A DNA stretch of 57,397 bases from an uncultured Anaeromyxobacter sp. (GTDB taxonomy: Bacteria; Myxococcota; Myxococcia; Myxococcales; Anaeromyxobacteraceae): positions 1-57,397 of the forward strand of contig CAIOAK010000099.1 in assembly GCA_903855945.1 (NCBI GenBank). Reading direction: 5' to 3'. Shown here one piece after another: positions 16,672 to 24,030 of the stretch. A program made the position numbers and the translations under genes. The notes beneath the pieces are model-generated. The model searched no databases. It was given only the letters and a program-made list of their open reading frames with translations, and was not told the DNA's origin. Within the stretch, counting starts at the first letter, position 1. Each line of letters starts with the position of its first letter.

Positions 16672-17940
16672 ATGATCTGGCCGTCGAGCCTGCGCTCGCT
16701 TGCGCTCACCGCCTGCCTCTTCGCCGCCTGCCAGGGCGCCTCGCAGATCCGGCAGCCGAGGGCCCTCGACCGGCTGAACTGGTCGGAGCGGAATCACGGG
16801 TTCCTGAACCAGCTCACGCTGGACTACGGACCCGGGGGGCCGTATCGGGTCGAGGGGAGGCGCGACTACATCGTCCTCGACTGGGACAGCACCACGGCCC
16901 AGTTCGATGTCCAGGAGGCGACCACCCGCTACCAGGCGGTCCACCTCCGGTACAAGCTCACGAAGGACCAGTTCCGGGCGCTCCTCCTCGACTCGATCAA
17001 CGGGGTGCCCCGCCTGTCGGAAGCCTACGGGTCGATCCCGCTCGCCGACATCCACGCCGACCTCGCGAGCGATTACGCGTTCCTGTACGACCACTACGCC
17101 GGGCTCGGAGGCACCTGGACGCTCGAGGCGGTTCTCGCGACGCCCCAGTGGCTCGACTTCTCCGTGAAGCTCGGATTCCTCTACGAGGGCTACGCGGGCA
17201 CGCCCGGCATCGGCGCCGAGTACGCTTTCCCGTGGGTGACGTACCTGCTGGCGGGCCACACCACTTCAGAGGTGAAGGCGCTCGCGAACGAGGCCATCTC
17301 CCACGAACTGGGAGCGGAGCTCGCGAACCGGGTCGTCTCATCGCCTGCGGGTCTCCCGAGCCGCGCGGGCGTCGTCGAGGCCTCGTTCCACACCGGATTG
17401 CGGGTCATCCCCGAGATGCAGGATCTCATCGCCACGTTCCAGGCGAACGGCGTGGACGTGTTCATCGTCTCGGCCAGCATGAAGGCCATCGTCGAGGTCT
17501 TCGGCGCGCCCGGGAACTTCGGATACAGCATCCCGCCGGAGAACGTCATCGCGATGGAGCTCGCCGTCGGTCCGGATGGGATCCTCCTTCCCCGGTACAA
17601 GCCGGGATGGGTGAAGACCTACCGGCAGGGGAAGGTCGAGGGCATCCGCCAGGTCATCCAGACCGGCCTCGGCCGGAACTGGGATCCCCTGCTCGGGGCC
17701 GGGGACACCGACGGCGACTACGAGATGCTGACGGGATTCCCCGGGATGAAGCTCTCCCTCCTCTGGAATCGCGTGAAGGGAGGGGACATCGGGAAGCTGT
17801 GCCGGCAGGCCGTCGACGAGCAGGCGAGCACCGAACCGAGGTACATCTTGCAGGGCCGGGACGAGAACGCCGGCGTGACCATCCCGAACTCGGCGACCAT
17901 CCTGCTCGGCAAGACCGTGCCGCAACTGCTGGCCAACTGA
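16672..17940 (+). CDS. HAD-superfamily phosphatase, exported lipoprotein-like (phosphorylcholine-phosphatase-like)
   Basis: The 422-residue protein has an N-terminal export signal ending LFAAC, an acceptable lipobox. HAD motif I follows as DWDST (DxDxT, about residue 70), motif II as VSAS, and motif IV as GAGDTDGDYEML. The large insertion between motifs I and II resembles secreted phosphorylcholine/phosphoserine phosphatases. It would dephosphorylate a small phosphomonoester in the periplasm. I chose the ATG at 16672 because GAGGAGG lies 8 nt upstream; a GTG at 16651 is in frame. The next gene starts 12 nt downstream. Confidence 0.8.
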   Translation: MIWPSSLRSLALTACLFAACQGASQIRQPRALDRLNWSERNHGFLNQLTLDYGPGGPYRVEGRRDYIVLDWDSTTAQFDVQEATTRYQAVHLRYKLTKDQFRALLLDSINGVPRLSEAYGSIPLADIHADLASDYAFLYDHYAGLGGTWTLEAVLATPQWLDFSVKLGFLYEGYAGTPGIGAEYAFPWVTYLLAGHTTSEVKALANEAISHELGAELANRVVSSPAGLPSRAGVVEASFHTGLRVIPEMQDLIATFQANGVDVFIVSASMKAIVEVFGAPGNFGYSIPPENVIAMELAVGPDGILLPRYKPGWVKTYRQGKVEGIRQVIQTGLGRNWDPLLGAGDTDGDYEMLTGFPGMKLSLLWNRVKGGDIGKLCRQAVDEQASTEPRYILQGRDENAGVTIPNSATILLGKTVPQLLAN

Positions 17941-17952
17941 CGGAGACCTCGC

Positions 17953-18600
17953 ATGAAGAAGCTGATCGTCGCATCCCTCGCAGCGGTCGTCTTCTCGACG
18001 GCGCACGCCCAGTCCGTGGTTCCACCGCCCCCGACGCCGGTCCCGGTTCCGAGGCCCCCGTCGCCCGAACCCGGGTCGCTCGAGATGAAGCCCTCGGGCA
18101 TCCCCGGAAAGGCCGAGGCGAAGCGAAACGCGACGATGACCGTCACCATCCAGTCCATCGACGTCCCGGGGCGCACCCTCACCGTGCGGGGCCAGGGAGG
18201 GCGCTCACAGACCGTCAAGCTGGGCCCCGAGGTGACCCGCCTGAAGGAGTTCTCCGTGGGCGACACCATCCGGGTCGACTACGAGCAGGGGCTCGCCCTC
18301 GAGTTCCAGCCGCCCGGGTCGCCGACGGTGCTCCCCGAGTCCGGCACGACGGCAGGCCGCACGGGCCGGGACCAGCTCCCCGGGTCCACGGCCTCCTCGG
18401 GCATCCAGGCGACCGTGACCATCACGGCCATCGACACGGAGAAGCGGCTGGTCTCGTTCCAGGGGGAGGGCGGGAAGGTCTACCAGGTGAAGGCCAGCCC
18501 CATGATCCGGCTGGAGAAGCTCAAGGTCGGAGACCGCCTGCTCGCGACCTACGTCGAGACCGTGGCCATCCGTCTCCAGAAGACTCCCCGGAAGAAGTAG
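17953..18600 (+). CDS. Exported hypothetical protein with two similar beta domains
   Basis: The 215-residue protein has a signal peptide (MKKLIVASLAAVVFSTAHAQ) and a Pro-rich linker (about 22-45). Two similar beta-rich modules follow, one with MTVTIQSIDVPGRTLTVRGQ and the other with ATVTITAIDTEKRLVSFQGE. Each is followed by a V(K/R)xxPExxRLK(E/K)xxVGD-like segment, which suggests an internal duplication of a small OB/SH3-like barrel. The function is unknown. It lies 12 nt behind the phosphatase gene and probably shares its transcript. Confidence 0.65.
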   Translation: MKKLIVASLAAVVFSTAHAQSVVPPPPTPVPVPRPPSPEPGSLEMKPSGIPGKAEAKRNATMTVTIQSIDVPGRTLTVRGQGGRSQTVKLGPEVTRLKEFSVGDTIRVDYEQGLALEFQPPGSPTVLPESGTTAGRTGRDQLPGSTASSGIQATVTITAIDTEKRLVSFQGEGGKVYQVKASPMIRLEKLKVGDRLLATYVETVAIRLQKTPRKK

Positions 18601-18613
18601 CCCTGTCCCGGCG

Positions 18614-19687
18614 TCACTCGCTCCCGAACCACTTCTCGCGGATCCGCTCGTAGGTCCCGTCGTCGTGCAGGTCCACGAGCGCCGAGTCGATCCTGCGGTG
18701 CAACGGGCTGTCCCGGCGGACCACGAAGCCGAGGTCTCGCTTGATGAACTGGTGCCCGACGACCTTCACCTGTCCCGCGCCGCGGTGGGTCTCGTAGTAC
18801 TGGAGCGCCGGGGCCGCGAGCACCACGGCGTCCACCTGTCCGTCGAGCAGCGCGGAGACCGCCTCATCGGGGCCGGGGAAGGCCTGGATCCGCGCGCCGA
18901 GCCGCTTCACGTGATCGACTGTCGTCGAACCCGCCTGGGTGGCCACGACCTTCCCTTCCAGGTCGTCCGGGCCGTTGACGAGCCCGCGGAACCGTTCGAC
19001 CGTTATCGACGCGGTGAGCTGCGCCACGAGCAGCGAGATGAAGACCACCCCCGCGAAGAGCCAGAGAATGGTGAAGACGCGGGCGAGCCGCTGCCGCGGC
19101 ATGGTCGGGGACTGGTTCAGGAGACCCTGGGCGGCCCAGGAGAGGGCGTGGAAGATGCCCGGGAAGTAGCGCTCGCCGCTCCCGTCGAACCCACCGCTCC
19201 GCCGGTCGAGGAACCAGACCACGTGGGCGGGGATGATGAGGAGAAGGAGGGCGGTTCCCAGCCAGAGAAGCATCGTCCGGGAGAAGAGGAGGGTCGTGTA
19301 GGTGCGGAGCGGTGCGTCCATCCCGCTCGCCCCGCCGCTGCGCACCATCACCTGCTGCCCCGCGTTCAGGATCGAGTAGGAGAAGTCGAACTCGCGGTCC
19401 CGCTCCGGCGTGTAGAAATGTCCGGTGATGATGACGTCCGCCTTCCCGGTGCGCAGCGCATCGAAGGCCGAGGCGGTGTCGGGGACGATCTCGAAGCGGG
19501 TCGGGACCTTCATCCGGGCCGCGACCGCCTTCCACAGGTCCACGCTGAAGCCCGTGGGCTGCCCCCGCTCGACCATCACGAACGGCGGGAAGACGCCGGC
19601 GACGGCGCGAACCTCGGGACCCGGGTCCTGGCCGAGGGCGGGAGCGGCGAGCGCCAGGAGGAGGAGCGATGTTCGGATGGCGGCCAT
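18614..19687 (-). CDS. Ionotropic glutamate receptor-like ligand-gated channel (second copy)
   Basis: This 357-residue paralogue of the protein at 4038-5111 has identical length and layout: signal peptide, binding lobe 1, TM (139-160), pore segment (about 176-195), TM ending LTASITVERF (about 203-232), binding lobe 2. The stretch GLLNQSPTMPRQRLARV, then LTASITVERF, resembles the pore and SYTANLAAFLTVERM region of animal AMPA receptors, and lacks GYG. R96 and GST at 253-255 are kept. The acidic residue that binds the amino group in animal receptors appears to be Ala. It follows the Gdx gene by 10 nt on the same strand. Confidence 0.82.
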   Translation of the reverse strand: MAAIRTSLLLLALAAPALGQDPGPEVRAVAGVFPPFVMVERGQPTGFSVDLWKAVAARMKVPTRFEIVPDTASAFDALRTGKADVIITGHFYTPERDREFDFSYSILNAGQQVMVRSGGASGMDAPLRTYTTLLFSRTMLLWLGTALLLLIIPAHVVWFLDRRSGGFDGSGERYFPGIFHALSWAAQGLLNQSPTMPRQRLARVFTILWLFAGVVFISLLVAQLTASITVERFRGLVNGPDDLEGKVVATQAGSTTVDHVKRLGARIQAFPGPDEAVSALLDGQVDAVVLAAPALQYYETHRGAGQVKVVGHQFIKRDLGFVVRRDSPLHRRIDSALVDLHDDGTYERIREKWFGSE

Positions 19688-19697
19688 ACCCGTTCGC

Positions 19698-20015
19698 TCA
19701 GGCCATCTTCAGGCCGACCACGCCGGCCACGATGAGCGCCGCGGACGCGATGCGCATCGGCGTGGCGGCGTCCCCGAAGAAGAGGATCCCGACGGTGAAC
19801 GCGCCGACCGCCCCGATGCCGGTCCACACGGCGTAGGCGGTCCCCATCGGGATGTCCCGCTGCGCGAGGAAGAGAAGCGTCGCGCTCGCGGTCATGCAGA
19901 TGAGCGCGAAGACGATCCAGGAGAGGCGAATCCCCGTTCCGGTCCAGCCGAGCTTGAATCCGACGGGCCAGCCGATCTCGCAGGCGCCCGCCAGGAGGAG
20001 GAGTGTCCAGGCCAT
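19698..20015 (-). CDS. gdx: Small multidrug resistance family exporter, Gdx/SugE subtype
   Basis: The 105-residue four-TM protein matches the guanidinium exporter (Gdx, formerly SugE) branch. It has the membrane-embedded Glu in ACEIGWPVGFKLG, then IPMGTAYAVWTGIGAVGAF and a C-terminal GVVGLKMA. The subtype exports guanidinium ions in exchange for protons as a dual-topology dimer. Gdx genes are often preceded by guanidine riboswitches, but only 41 nt separate this start from the divergent pirin gene and I see no ACGR-loop hairpins. The next gene in its operon is the receptor-like channel. Confidence 0.9.
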   Translation of the reverse strand: MAWTLLLLAGACEIGWPVGFKLGWTGTGIRLSWIVFALICMTASATLLFLAQRDIPMGTAYAVWTGIGAVGAFTVGILFFGDAATPMRIASAALIVAGVVGLKMA

Positions 20016-20056
20016 CCGGGAAGGGTATCAGCTAGGATTCCCGGGAGGAGAGTCCC

Positions 20057-20911
20057 ATGCAGGAAAGAACCTGGAAGGCGGTGGTGGTCCCGGAGGCCAC
20101 GAGCGACGGCGCTGGCGTCCGTCTCCGGCGCAGCATCGCCACCCGCTCGCTCGACCAGCTCGATCCCTTCTTCCTCTTCGACCAGTTCGGGTCGGAGAAC
20201 CCGGACGACTACATCGCAGGGTTCCCCATGCATCCGCACCGGGGCATCGAGACCATCACCTACATGCTCGACGGCAGCGTCACCCACCGGGACAGCCTGG
20301 GGAACGCCGGCACCATCGGCACCGGTGACGTCCAGTGGATGACCGCCGGACGAGGCATCCTCCACGAGGAGATGCCCCACCTGGGGCCGAAGCGGCTCGA
20401 CGGATTCCAGATCTGGGTGAACCTGCCGCGAAAGCTCAAGATGACGCCGCCCCGCTACCAGGACGTGGCGGCGGCCCGGATCCCGGAGGTCGCGCTTCCC
20501 GGCGGCGGGAAGGTCCGCGTGATCGCCGGCGACGTGAAGGGGACGGCGGGGGCGGTCCGCGAGATCCACGCCGACCCGACCTACCTCGACGTCGTGCTTC
20601 CGGCCGGCGAGACCTTCGAGCAGCCGATCCCCCGCGGCCACACCGGGCTCCTCTACGTCTACCAGGGGGAGGTCGCCCTCGGCGGCGCGGCGGCGAACCG
20701 CGGCCAGGTCATCCCGTCTCCGCGCCTCGCCATTCTCACGGACGGTGACGTGGTCCGGGTTCACGCCGCGAGCCCGGCCCGCTTCCTCCTGCTCTCCGCC
20801 CAGCCTCTTCACGAACCGTACGTTCGCTGGGGCCCGTTCGTCATGAACACGAGGGAGGAGATCGCCCAGGCCCTCGACGAGCTGCGGGCCGGAACCTTCA
20901 TCCGGCCCTGA
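20057..20911 (+). CDS. Pirin family protein
   Basis: The 284-residue bicupin has the N-terminal cupin metal-binding pattern FPMHPHRGIETITYMLDG, H in SVTHRDSLG and GRGILHEEMP, as in pirins and YhhW-type quercetinases. Function is either a metal-dependent dioxygenase or a regulatory partner, and sequence does not decide. RBS GGGAGGAG precedes the ATG. It is divergent from gdx across 41 nt. Confidence 0.92.
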   Translation: MQERTWKAVVVPEATSDGAGVRLRRSIATRSLDQLDPFFLFDQFGSENPDDYIAGFPMHPHRGIETITYMLDGSVTHRDSLGNAGTIGTGDVQWMTAGRGILHEEMPHLGPKRLDGFQIWVNLPRKLKMTPPRYQDVAAARIPEVALPGGGKVRVIAGDVKGTAGAVREIHADPTYLDVVLPAGETFEQPIPRGHTGLLYVYQGEVALGGAAANRGQVIPSPRLAILTDGDVVRVHAASPARFLLLSAQPLHEPYVRWGPFVMNTREEIAQALDELRAGTFIRP

Positions 20912-20927
20912 ACCCGCGGGCTCGTGC

Positions 20928-21164
20928 CTACCGGAGGCCGCAGGCCATGAGCTGCGTGTCCAGGCACTGCTGGTAGGCGTCGCGCGCCGCGGACTGGGCC
21001 GCGGGCGAGCTGCTCGCGTCCGCGCGCGGCACCCTCGAATCGCAGAAGGAGTAGGAGGCCTTCTTGCAGTCCTGGGCCGACTCCCGCGTCGTGGCGCAGT
21101 GGGAGAGGGCCAGGACGCCTGCCAGTCCACAAAGTGCCCGGATCGTGATCGGTGAGGTGCGCAT
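20928..21164 (-). CDS. Small exported cysteine-rich hypothetical protein (possible lipoprotein)
   Basis: The 78-residue protein begins with a hydrophobic export signal (about 8-22) ending ALSHCATTRE. The Cys could be lipidated, but His at -1 is not a normal lipobox residue. Three further Cys-containing segments follow (DCKKASYSFCDSR, QQCLDTQLMACG). It lies 35 nt downstream of the adenine deaminase start region on the opposite side of that gene's stop, same strand. The function is unknown. Confidence 0.55.
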   Translation of the reverse strand: MRTSPITIRALCGLAGVLALSHCATTRESAQDCKKASYSFCDSRVPRADASSSPAAQSAARDAYQQCLDTQLMACGLR

Positions 21165-21199
21165 GTCTCTGGCGAGGGTTGCGCGCGCCGGGCAGGATG

Positions 21200-22240
21200 T
21201 CAACGCCGGTCCCCCATGGACCCGGAGTAGGCCTCGAGCCGCTCGAGGAGGCGCTGCCGCTCCTGGGCTCCGACGAAGGCCGCCTCGAATCCGTTCCGGG
21301 CCATCCGGTACGCCTGGGCCGCGTCGAGGCGCAGCGCGGAGCAGGCCTGGAGGTAGTTCTGGTTCAGGTAGCCTCCGAAGTAGGCCGGATCGTCGGAGTG
21401 GAGGGAAACCGCGAGCCCGGCCTCGAGCAGGCGGGGCAGCGGGTGGTCCTCCATCCGGTCGCAGACGCGCAGGCGGACGTTCGAGAGGGGGCACACCGTG
21501 AGGGGGATCCGGGCGGCGCGGAGCCGCGCGACGAGCGCCGGGTCCTCGAGGCAGCGCACCCCGTGGTCGATGCGCTCGGCGCCCAGCACGTCGAGGGCGC
21601 CCTGGATGTACTCCGGGGGCCCCTCCTCCCCCGCATGCGCCACCGTGTGGAGCCCGAGCGAGCGACACCGGGCGAAGACGCGGGCGAACTTCTCGGGCGG
21701 ATTCCCCCGCTCGCTCGAGTCGAGCCCCACGCCGATGAACTGATCGCGGAAGGGGAGGGCCTGCTCGAGCGTCTCGAAGGCGGCCTTCTCGTCCAGGTGG
21801 CGGAGGAAGCTGAGGAGGAGCGCAGCGTCCAGCCCTCGGTCCTTCGCCTCCCGGCAGGCCCGGGAGAGGCCGCGGATGACCGTCCCCGCCTCGATGCCGC
21901 GAGCGGCATGCGACTGTGGGTCGAAGAACATCTCGGCACGGATCACGCCGTCGGCCGCGGCCCGGAGGAGGTAGGCCTGGGCCAGCTCGAAGAAGTCCTG
22001 CTCGGTGCGGAGCACCGAGGAGCAGGCGTAGTACCGATCGAGGAAGGACTGGAGGTCGGTGAAGGGGCGGCCGCTGCGCAGCGCGTCCGCGACGTCCGGG
22101 GGGATCTCGACGCCGTTGCGCCGGGCGAGTGCAAAGGCCATCTCGGGTTCGAGCGTGCCCTCCACGTGCAGGTGGAGCTCCGCCTTGGGCATGCCGCGGA
22201 TGAACTCGGAGAGACGCTCGGAGGGAACGTTCGGGTCCAT
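21200..22240 (-). CDS. Adenine deaminase (adenosine deaminase superfamily, type 2-like)
   Basis: The 346-residue amidohydrolase has zinc ligands H23 and H25 in AELHLHVEGTLEPEM. The catalytic stretch HTVAHAGEEGPPEYI, then IDHGVR and SLHSDDPAYFGGY complete the active site. The EGTLEPE start and LDSSERGNPPEKF match the adenine deaminase branch of the family (fungal Aah1-like) better than true adenosine deaminase. It converts adenine to hypoxanthine in purine salvage. The frame is open far upstream, and the ATG at 22240 begins the conserved fold. Confidence 0.88.
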   Translation of the reverse strand: MDPNVPSERLSEFIRGMPKAELHLHVEGTLEPEMAFALARRNGVEIPPDVADALRSGRPFTDLQSFLDRYYACSSVLRTEQDFFELAQAYLLRAAADGVIRAEMFFDPQSHAARGIEAGTVIRGLSRACREAKDRGLDAALLLSFLRHLDEKAAFETLEQALPFRDQFIGVGLDSSERGNPPEKFARVFARCRSLGLHTVAHAGEEGPPEYIQGALDVLGAERIDHGVRCLEDPALVARLRAARIPLTVCPLSNVRLRVCDRMEDHPLPRLLEAGLAVSLHSDDPAYFGGYLNQNYLQACSALRLDAAQAYRMARNGFEAAFVGAQERQRLLERLEAYSGSMGDRR

Positions 22241-22277
22241 GGCTGGTAGGCCCGATCCTAACCCAAGAAATGGAAAT

Positions 22278-22303
22278 GCGGCCCCGGGGGGTCCCGGAGC
22301 CGC
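22278..22303 (-). terminator. Hairpin terminator candidate after the small membrane protein
   Basis: On the minus strand GCGGCTCCGGG and CCCGGGGCCGC pair around a short loop, with one wobble, followed by ATTTCC. It lies between the stop at 22330 and the adenine deaminase start at 22240. The U-tract is poor, so termination may be partial. Confidence 0.5.
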
Positions 22304-22329
22304 GCATCTCCTGGCAGAAGGGCAGTCGG

Positions 22330-22632
22330 CTAGGCCTTGGAGGCCTGGACGGCCGGCTTCTTCTCGGTGCCGCTGGCGAGGACGCCGACCGCAGCGCCGG
22401 CCACCGCGCCGCCGACCGCGAAGAGGGAGCCGACGCCCGTGACGCCCATCACCATCCCGAAGATGATCAGCGCACGGACCGCGAAGGTGGGCTGGACCGG
22501 CGTCCCGAAGATCCCACCGGCCAGCATCACGCCCGCGTAACCACCGTAGAGGAGAGCCGGGAGGAGGGCGATGGCGAGGAAGAGGGCCAGACCGACTGCG
22601 GCGCCGATGATGCTGGGGGTCTTGCGGTTCAT
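22330..22632 (-). CDS. Small membrane protein, glycine-rich, 100 aa
   Basis: The protein begins MNRKTPSIIGAAVG and has three hydrophobic Gly/Ala-rich segments. It ends in a charged tail (TEKKPAVQASKA). AAGGAGAA precedes the ATG. No family is recognised. A sequence with exact GG-N10-GC spacing lies about 50 nt upstream, so it may be sigma-54 controlled. A hairpin follows the gene, consistent with a short monocistronic transcript. Confidence 0.6.
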   Translation of the reverse strand: MNRKTPSIIGAAVGLALFLAIALLPALLYGGYAGVMLAGGIFGTPVQPTFAVRALIIFGMVMGVTGVGSLFAVGGAVAGAAVGVLASGTEKKPAVQASKA

Positions 22633-22678
22633 GGTGTTCTCCTTGGGTCCGTCGAGGTTGGTAGACGGGAGGAGGTAC

Positions 22679-22694
22679 TGCATCTGGCTTGCCA
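22679..22694 (-). promoter_or_regulatory. Candidate sigma-54 promoter of the small membrane protein
   Basis: Minus-strand TGGCAAGCCAGATGCA matches the sigma-54 consensus TGGCAC-N5-TTGCA at most positions, with the GG and GC elements exactly 10 nt apart. The GC element would place transcription start near 22668, giving a leader of about 35 nt. A chance match cannot be excluded. Confidence 0.4.
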
Positions 22695-22736
22695 ACCTGA
22701 CGTTCCAGTAAAATCAGATGGTTACGCGATCGGGAT

Positions 22737-22752
22737 GTCGGGATTTCCCGAC
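22737..22752. promoter_or_regulatory. Perfect 7-bp inverted repeat in a divergent intergenic region
   Basis: GTCGGGA and TCCCGAC flank TT. It lies in the 216-nt region between divergent genes (small membrane protein and exported hypothetical protein), where an operator would be expected. No factor can be named. Confidence 0.35.
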
Positions 22753-22848
22753 GCCCCGCCGGGGAGTTGCGACACCGACGCCTCGACGCCCCCCGCCCTG
22801 GCTGACAAGATGCTGGGGGGCCCGGCGGCCGCCCCACGGGGAGCCAGC

Positions 22849-24012
22849 ATGCCGAAAGCCATCTCAGGAACCAGGGTGCGTGGGGTCTCGGCGGTCGTCG
22901 CCCTCGGGCTGGCCTTCGCGACCCTCGCCGCCGACCGAGCCGAACCGAGCTACCTCCGCATGAAGCTCGTGAAGGTCGTGGACAAGATCGGCTTCGAGAA
23001 GCCGCTCACCGCCATGACGGTCCTCATCCCGACCGACTGGACCTTCCAGGGGGACGTCCACTTCGAGCCGAAGAACATCTGCACGGCCAACCTGGTGACG
23101 GTGACGTTCCGCGCGGCCAGTCCGGACGGCCGCACCTCGGTCGAGCTCTTCCCGAACGAGGTCTGGTCCTGGTCCGACGATGCCACGACGCGCCAGTTCA
23201 TGCAGCAGGACCTCCAGGCGAAGGCGAGCTTCGGCATGAAGGGGTGCCCGATGGGGCCGCCCGTCGCGGCGAAGGACTTCCTGACCCAGAACGTGGTGGG
23301 CCGCCGGCGTGCCGGGGCCCGGGTGGTCTCGGCGGAGGTCGATCCGGAGGCCTCGCGCGCGGTCGCCGACCAGGTCCGGCAGCTCGAGGCCCAGGCTGCG
23401 AAGGCCGGCATCCCCATGCGGCTCCGGGGGGACACGGCGAGGGTCAAGGTGGAGTACGACCGGCAGGGCAAGCCGGAGGACGAGTGGTTCGCGGGCGTGA
23501 CCTTCGCCCGGGGCATGCCCGCGCCGACCATGAACGCCATGTCCTACACGTGCGGGGCCGAGTTCCTGTTCGGCGCCGCGGCCCCGCGGGGCGAGCTGCC
23601 CCGCAACGAGAAGCTCTTCCGCGCCATCATCGGGAGCGTCCGGGTGGATCCGGACTGGCGGGCCCGCGTCGAGCAGGTCCAGCTGAACATGGAGGCCGCC
23701 AACCAGAAGGGGGTGGCCGACCGCTCCCGGATCATTGCGCAGTCGGCCGAGGACACCCGCAAGATCATCAGCGACACGAACCGGCGGCGTCAGGAGTCGC
23801 AGGATCGCACGAGCCAGAACTGGAGCCAGGCCATGCGGGGCGTGCAGACGTTCCGCGACTCCCGCACCGGGGAGACCGTCGAGCTCTCCAACCGCCACGG
23901 AAACGCCTGGTCCAACGGGAAGAACGAGTACCTTCTCTCCGACGCACCCGGCTTCGATCCGAACAGCGTGTCGCGCGAGAACTGGTCGCGGCTCGAGGCC
24001 GTGCAGAAGTGA
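22849..24012 (+). CDS. Exported hypothetical protein, 387 aa
   Basis: A signal peptide (about 1-28, ending FATLA) precedes a globular region (about 35-270) and a Gln/Arg-rich, probably helical segment (about 285-345). The C-terminus (SNRHGNAWSNGKNEYLLSD) looks like a short beta module. I recognise no named family and no catalytic motif. GGGGAG precedes the ATG. The AsmA-like gene follows 18 nt later, so it may be the first gene of that envelope operon. Confidence 0.65.
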   Translation: MPKAISGTRVRGVSAVVALGLAFATLAADRAEPSYLRMKLVKVVDKIGFEKPLTAMTVLIPTDWTFQGDVHFEPKNICTANLVTVTFRAASPDGRTSVELFPNEVWSWSDDATTRQFMQQDLQAKASFGMKGCPMGPPVAAKDFLTQNVVGRRRAGARVVSAEVDPEASRAVADQVRQLEAQAAKAGIPMRLRGDTARVKVEYDRQGKPEDEWFAGVTFARGMPAPTMNAMSYTCGAEFLFGAAAPRGELPRNEKLFRAIIGSVRVDPDWRARVEQVQLNMEAANQKGVADRSRIIAQSAEDTRKIISDTNRRRQESQDRTSQNWSQAMRGVQTFRDSRTGETVELSNRHGNAWSNGKNEYLLSDAPGFDPNSVSRENWSRLEAVQK

Positions 24013-24030
24013 CCTGAGACGAGGGGCAAG

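Noticed and set aside
20016-20056. Guanidine riboswitch upstream of gdx
   Set aside because: Only 41 nt separates gdx from the divergent pirin gene and there is no pair of ACGR-loop hairpins as in mini-ykkC.
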